This document shows positions 63,001-64,000 of a stretch of DNA of 64,000 bases, in pieces. Origin of the DNA: Penelope pileata (lineage: Eukaryota > Chordata > Aves > Galliformes > Cracidae); contig WBMW01005081.1 in NCBI GenBank assembly GCA_013396635.1, forward strand, positions 113,626-177,625, in the 5' to 3' direction. Each line of letters begins with the position of its first letter. The stretch's first letter is position 1. A program made the position numbers and the translations under genes. Below the pieces are notes generated by a model, which did not search any database, was not told where the DNA came from, and saw only the letters and a program-made list of their open reading frames with translations.

Positions 63001-63479
63001 GCTTTTTTATGTTAAGGGGTATTCAATTTTGTCAGTAGAGGTTTTTTTTTTTTTTTTTCATTTCAGCTGTTCACGGGTCAAAGTCAACACTCTGTGTTAG
63101 ATAAAGATCTGGCAGAGATTTTTTTTAGCTTGTACTGAGCTACAGTTTCTGATGGAGCTTAAATGAGCAGTGGAATGCCTTTACAGTTGCTTTTGTGAAG
63201 CAAATCTAGAACTAATGTCCTGGAAGCCAACAACACTTGAAAAACATGAGGGTTGCAGGAGTTTTTCAATACTTTCTTCTGCCATCACTTACTGTTAACT
63301 TATTTTGTTACTGTTGCTTGTTTTCATATCTAAGTTTTGTATAACCTAAGGAATTTGCCAGCATGAAAAGAGTTGTCCAGTGCTCCAAATGAATAAACTG
63401 TTGTCTCTTGCAGATATTTGGGATTTGCTTAGCCCAGAATTTGGTTAGTGACATTGAGGCTGTCAGAGCCAGCTGGTAA
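44956..63479 (+). CDS. TSPAN5: Tetraspanin-5, partial coding region (exons 2-8 of 8)
   Basis: Seven exons with GT/AG borders join in frame to 241 residues ending in a TAA stop: 44956-45006, 55203-55349, 57038-57208, 59412-59537, 62546-62593, 62724-62840 and 63414-63479. I recognise the product as TSPAN5, a four-pass membrane protein of about 268 residues; numbering below assumes 27 residues in the missing exon 1. Seen here: end of TM1 (28-40), small loop (45-61), TM2 (62-84), TM3 (94-115), large extracellular loop (about 116-233), TM4 (about 235-257) and a short C-tail. The large loop has the CCG motif at 153-155 and eight cysteines (153, 154, 170, 180, 186, 187, 200, 221), the mark of the TspanC8 subgroup. 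Known for the family: TspanC8 proteins bind ADAM10, promote its exit from the ER and steer substrate choice, including Notch. Sequons are at N49, N169, N174 and N232. No frameshift or premature stop is present. Paralogues TSPAN14 and TSPAN17 are the only serious alternatives and fit less well. Confidence 0.97.
45136..45151. repeat. Poly-A tract, 16 A
   Basis: Uninterrupted A run in intron 2, about 130 bp after the exon 2 donor. Confidence 0.8.
47252..47652 (+). mobile_element. CR1 LINE fragment, plus orientation
   Basis: Matches the CR1 3' region in order: GGACCTGTGGATC, CCAAGCTGACCAGGAGCCAG, GTGAGGCCACAACTGGAGTG, CTGGGCTCCCCAGTAGGAG, GAGAGTCCAGCAAAGGGC, GGCTGAGTGAGCTGGGCC, TGTTCAGTCTGGAGAGGAGG. 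It stops before the ATTCTATG tail, so it is truncated at both ends. The antisense open frame at 47394-47606 is a by-product. Confidence 0.9.
48360..48376. repeat. Poly-A tract, 17 A
   Basis: Uninterrupted A run in intron 2. Confidence 0.8.
50404..50456 (-). mobile_element. CR1 LINE 3' tail fragment, minus orientation
   Basis: TCACAGAATTATTAAGGTTG, GGAAAGACCTTCAAGATCAT and CGAGTCCAACCG match the reverse complement of the 3' end of one CR1 subfamily. About 50 bp remain. Confidence 0.8.
53596..53616. repeat. Poly-T tract, 21 T
   Basis: Uninterrupted T run in intron 2, about 1.6 kb upstream of exon 3. Confidence 0.85.
55203..55349 (+). CDS. TSPAN5: TSPAN5 coding exon 3 (small loop and TM2)
   Basis: A 147-nt exon, 49 codons, phase 0 at both ends. 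It encodes the rest of the small extracellular loop with the sequon N49-I-S, then TM2 (about residues 62-84) containing the GFAGCIGAL segment, and the start of the short inner loop RENTFLLKF. Cys80 lies at the inner face, a position where tetraspanins are commonly palmitoylated. The acceptor is a pyrimidine stretch ending TTTCCCAG; the donor is TTT|GTAAGT. Confidence 0.97.
55350..57037 (+). other. TSPAN5: TSPAN5 intron 3 (1,688 bp)
   Basis: GTAAGT to TTTATAG. Contains a 19-A run (56146-56164). Nothing else recognised. Confidence 0.92.
56146..56164. repeat. Poly-A tract, 19 A
   Basis: Uninterrupted A run in intron 3. Confidence 0.85.
57038..57208 (+). CDS. TSPAN5: TSPAN5 coding exon 4 (TM3 and start of large loop)
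   Basis: A 171-nt exon, 57 codons, phase 0 at both ends. It encodes TM3 (FSVFLGIIFFLELTAGVLAF and the next residues) and the first, helical part of the large extracellular loop through IDFTQEY, stopping just before the CCG motif. The glutamate in FFLELTAG inside TM3 is a conserved tetraspanin polar residue. The acceptor is TTTCTTTATAG; the donor is TAT|GTAAGT. Confidence 0.97.
57209..59411 (+). other. TSPAN5: TSPAN5 intron 4 (2,203 bp)
   Basis: GTAAGT to TTCTAG. Contains the CR1 copy at 58326-58706 in the same orientation as the gene; otherwise nothing recognised. Confidence 0.92.
58326..58706 (+). mobile_element. CR1 LINE 3' end, plus orientation, with terminal octamer
   Basis: The best-preserved CR1 copy here: GTTCAGCCTGGAGAAGAGAA, CAGGCTCTCTTCAGTGGTG, AACTTCTTTACTGTGAGGGT, GACAGAGCACTGGAACAGAG, GGTTGGACTTGATGATCCC, AGAGGTCCCTTCCAAACTC, ending in ATTCTATGATTCC, the CR1 terminal repeat. 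It is 5'-truncated and noncoding; it ends about 700 bp before exon 5. Confidence 0.93.
59412..59537 (+). CDS. TSPAN5: TSPAN5 coding exon 5 (CCG motif, variable loop)
   Basis: A 126-nt exon, 42 codons, phase 0 at both ends. It begins WQCCGAFGADDW, the tetraspanin signature, and carries six of the eight loop cysteines (153, 154, 170, 180, 186, 187), including the SCC pair. Two overlapping-region glycosylation sites, N169-C-T and N174-A-S, sit in the variable part of the loop that in TspanC8 proteins contacts ADAM10. The acceptor is TTGTTCTAG; the donor is GCC|GTAAGT. Confidence 0.97.
59538..62545 (+). other. TSPAN5: TSPAN5 intron 5 (3,008 bp)
   Basis: GTAAGT to CCTAG, with a CT-dinucleotide run at 62529-62542 serving as the pyrimidine tract. 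No repeat family or gene recognised inside. Confidence 0.92.
62546..62593 (+). CDS. TSPAN5: TSPAN5 coding exon 6 (mini-exon, seventh loop cysteine)
   Basis: A 48-nt exon encoding EDVINTQCGYDARQKP, phase 0 at both ends. It supplies Cys200 of the large loop. The acceptor lies directly after a (CT)n run (62529-62542) ending CCTAG; the donor is CCA|GTAAGT. It is followed by an intron of only 130 bp. Confidence 0.96.
62594..62723 (+). other. TSPAN5: TSPAN5 intron 6 (130 bp)
   Basis: The shortest intron in the window, GTAAGT to TTGACAG, with T-rich sequence right after the donor. Confidence 0.95.
62724..62840 (+). CDS. TSPAN5: TSPAN5 coding exon 7 (end of large loop, first part of TM4)
   Basis: A 117-nt exon, 39 codons, phase 0 at both ends. 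It encodes the end of the large loop with Cys221 in TKGCVPQFEKW, the membrane-proximal sequon N232-L-T, and the first half of TM4 (IVAGIFIGIALLQ). The acceptor is TCTCCTTGACAG; the donor is CAG|GTAAAG, the only one of the six donors in the window that departs from GTAAGT. Confidence 0.96.
62841..63413 (+). other. TSPAN5: TSPAN5 intron 7 (573 bp)
   Basis: GTAAAG to TTGCAG. Contains a 17-T run (63042-63058). Nothing else recognised. Confidence 0.95.
63414..63479 (+). CDS. TSPAN5: TSPAN5 coding exon 8 (end of TM4, C-tail, stop)
   Basis: The last 21 codons plus TAA: IFGICLAQNLVSDIEAVRAS then Trp and stop at 63477-63479. It completes TM4, with a membrane-border Cys252, and gives a short cytosolic tail. 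The acceptor is TTGTCTCTTGCAG. The exon continues into the 3' UTR. Confidence 0.97.
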   Translation: MFGICLAQNLVSDIEAVRASW

Positions 63480-64000
63480 AACTGCTGAAGTAACCACAAC
63501 AAGACACTGGACAACCGAAACCCTCTGAAACCTCCAGTGTGTCACTCCGACACCAAGCTGTATGGACATGGGTGACAGGGAAGCCTTCTCTCCCGTGTAG
63601 TCTCAAGTCTAAGTTCCTGATATTGCAGTGAACTCATGTTTCTTTGGGGTGGGGGAGAGAAGAGTGGGCTCTTGAAAATCTGCTGCTCACTGACTGTTTT
63701 TTTTTGTTCTAAACCACCAGTTTGAAAGCTGTTGAGCTGTGAATCTCTACTGTATTCTTGATCCTGAGTAACAAGTGGACACTTTTTTAAAATTGGTGTA
63801 TTCAGTGGGACAGAGTTGCATCGTTGTAGTCTGTGGATATGCTGTTTATTCTTCATGTCATGAGCTCTTCGATAGCTGCCAAATATTCCTGAGATGGTCT
63901 CTCTCCTTACCACTCTGCAAAGGAACAATCTTCTTGTTTTCACAGCTAAACATAGCTACAGGCCTAAATCCATCAAGCAGGAAGCAACTTTCTATGCATC
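63480..64000 (+). other. TSPAN5: TSPAN5 3' UTR (partial)
   Basis: Sequence directly after the stop codon with no further TSPAN5 reading frame. I see no AATAAA or ATTAAA before the window ends, so the mRNA must extend further right. It contains a T run near 63700 and a G-rich patch (63645-63657). The 133-codon open frame on the other strand is an antisense shadow. Confidence 0.9.

Noticed and set aside
63542..63943. 133-codon open frame on the - strand
   Set aside because: Antisense to the TSPAN5 3' UTR; no protein-like motif.
1..64000. tRNA, rRNA, CRISPR, operons, bacterial or phage features
   Set aside because: None seen; the exon-intron gene and CR1 elements mark a vertebrate nuclear genome, so such features are not expected.

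Overview
The window is vertebrate genomic DNA, most likely from a bird. It has one clear gene split by long introns, low coding density, CpG-poor intronic sequence and several CR1 LINE fragments, one ending in the ATTCTATG-type 3' tail typical of birds and reptiles. I cannot fix the species.

The gene is TSPAN5 (tetraspanin-5) on the + strand. Coding exons 2 to 8 lie at 44956-45006, 55203-55349, 57038-57208, 59412-59537, 62546-62593, 62724-62840 and 63414-63479. They join in phase 0 at every junction to give 241 residues, against a full-length protein of about 268, and the 3' UTR runs off the right edge. The missing ~27 N-terminal residues (exon 1) and the promoter must lie to the left of the window, so bases 1-44955 are the 3' part of a very long first intron. 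The encoded part has the end of TM1, the small loop, TM2, TM3, a large extracellular loop with eight cysteines (the TspanC8 class, which escorts the protease ADAM10), TM4 and a short cytosolic tail.

The first 45 kb has no other recognisable gene. It holds one clear CR1 fragment (12971-13096), an older CR1-like relic (about 24445-24525), homopolymer runs, short palindromes and direct repeats, and a CpG-rich patch at 32097-32382 that could be an internal promoter or enhancer. The most notable unexplained object is an open frame of 202 residues on the - strand at 43003-43611, about 1.3 kb upstream of exon 2. Its inferred protein looks like real protein rather than random translation, but I do not recognise it and it has no usable 5' ATG. 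It could be the last exon of an unannotated antisense gene or a recently decayed copy.

Intron 2 (10.2 kb) carries two CR1 fragments. Intron 4 carries the best-preserved CR1 3' end (58326-58706). Introns 6 (130 bp) and 7 (573 bp) are short, so the 3' end of the gene is compact.
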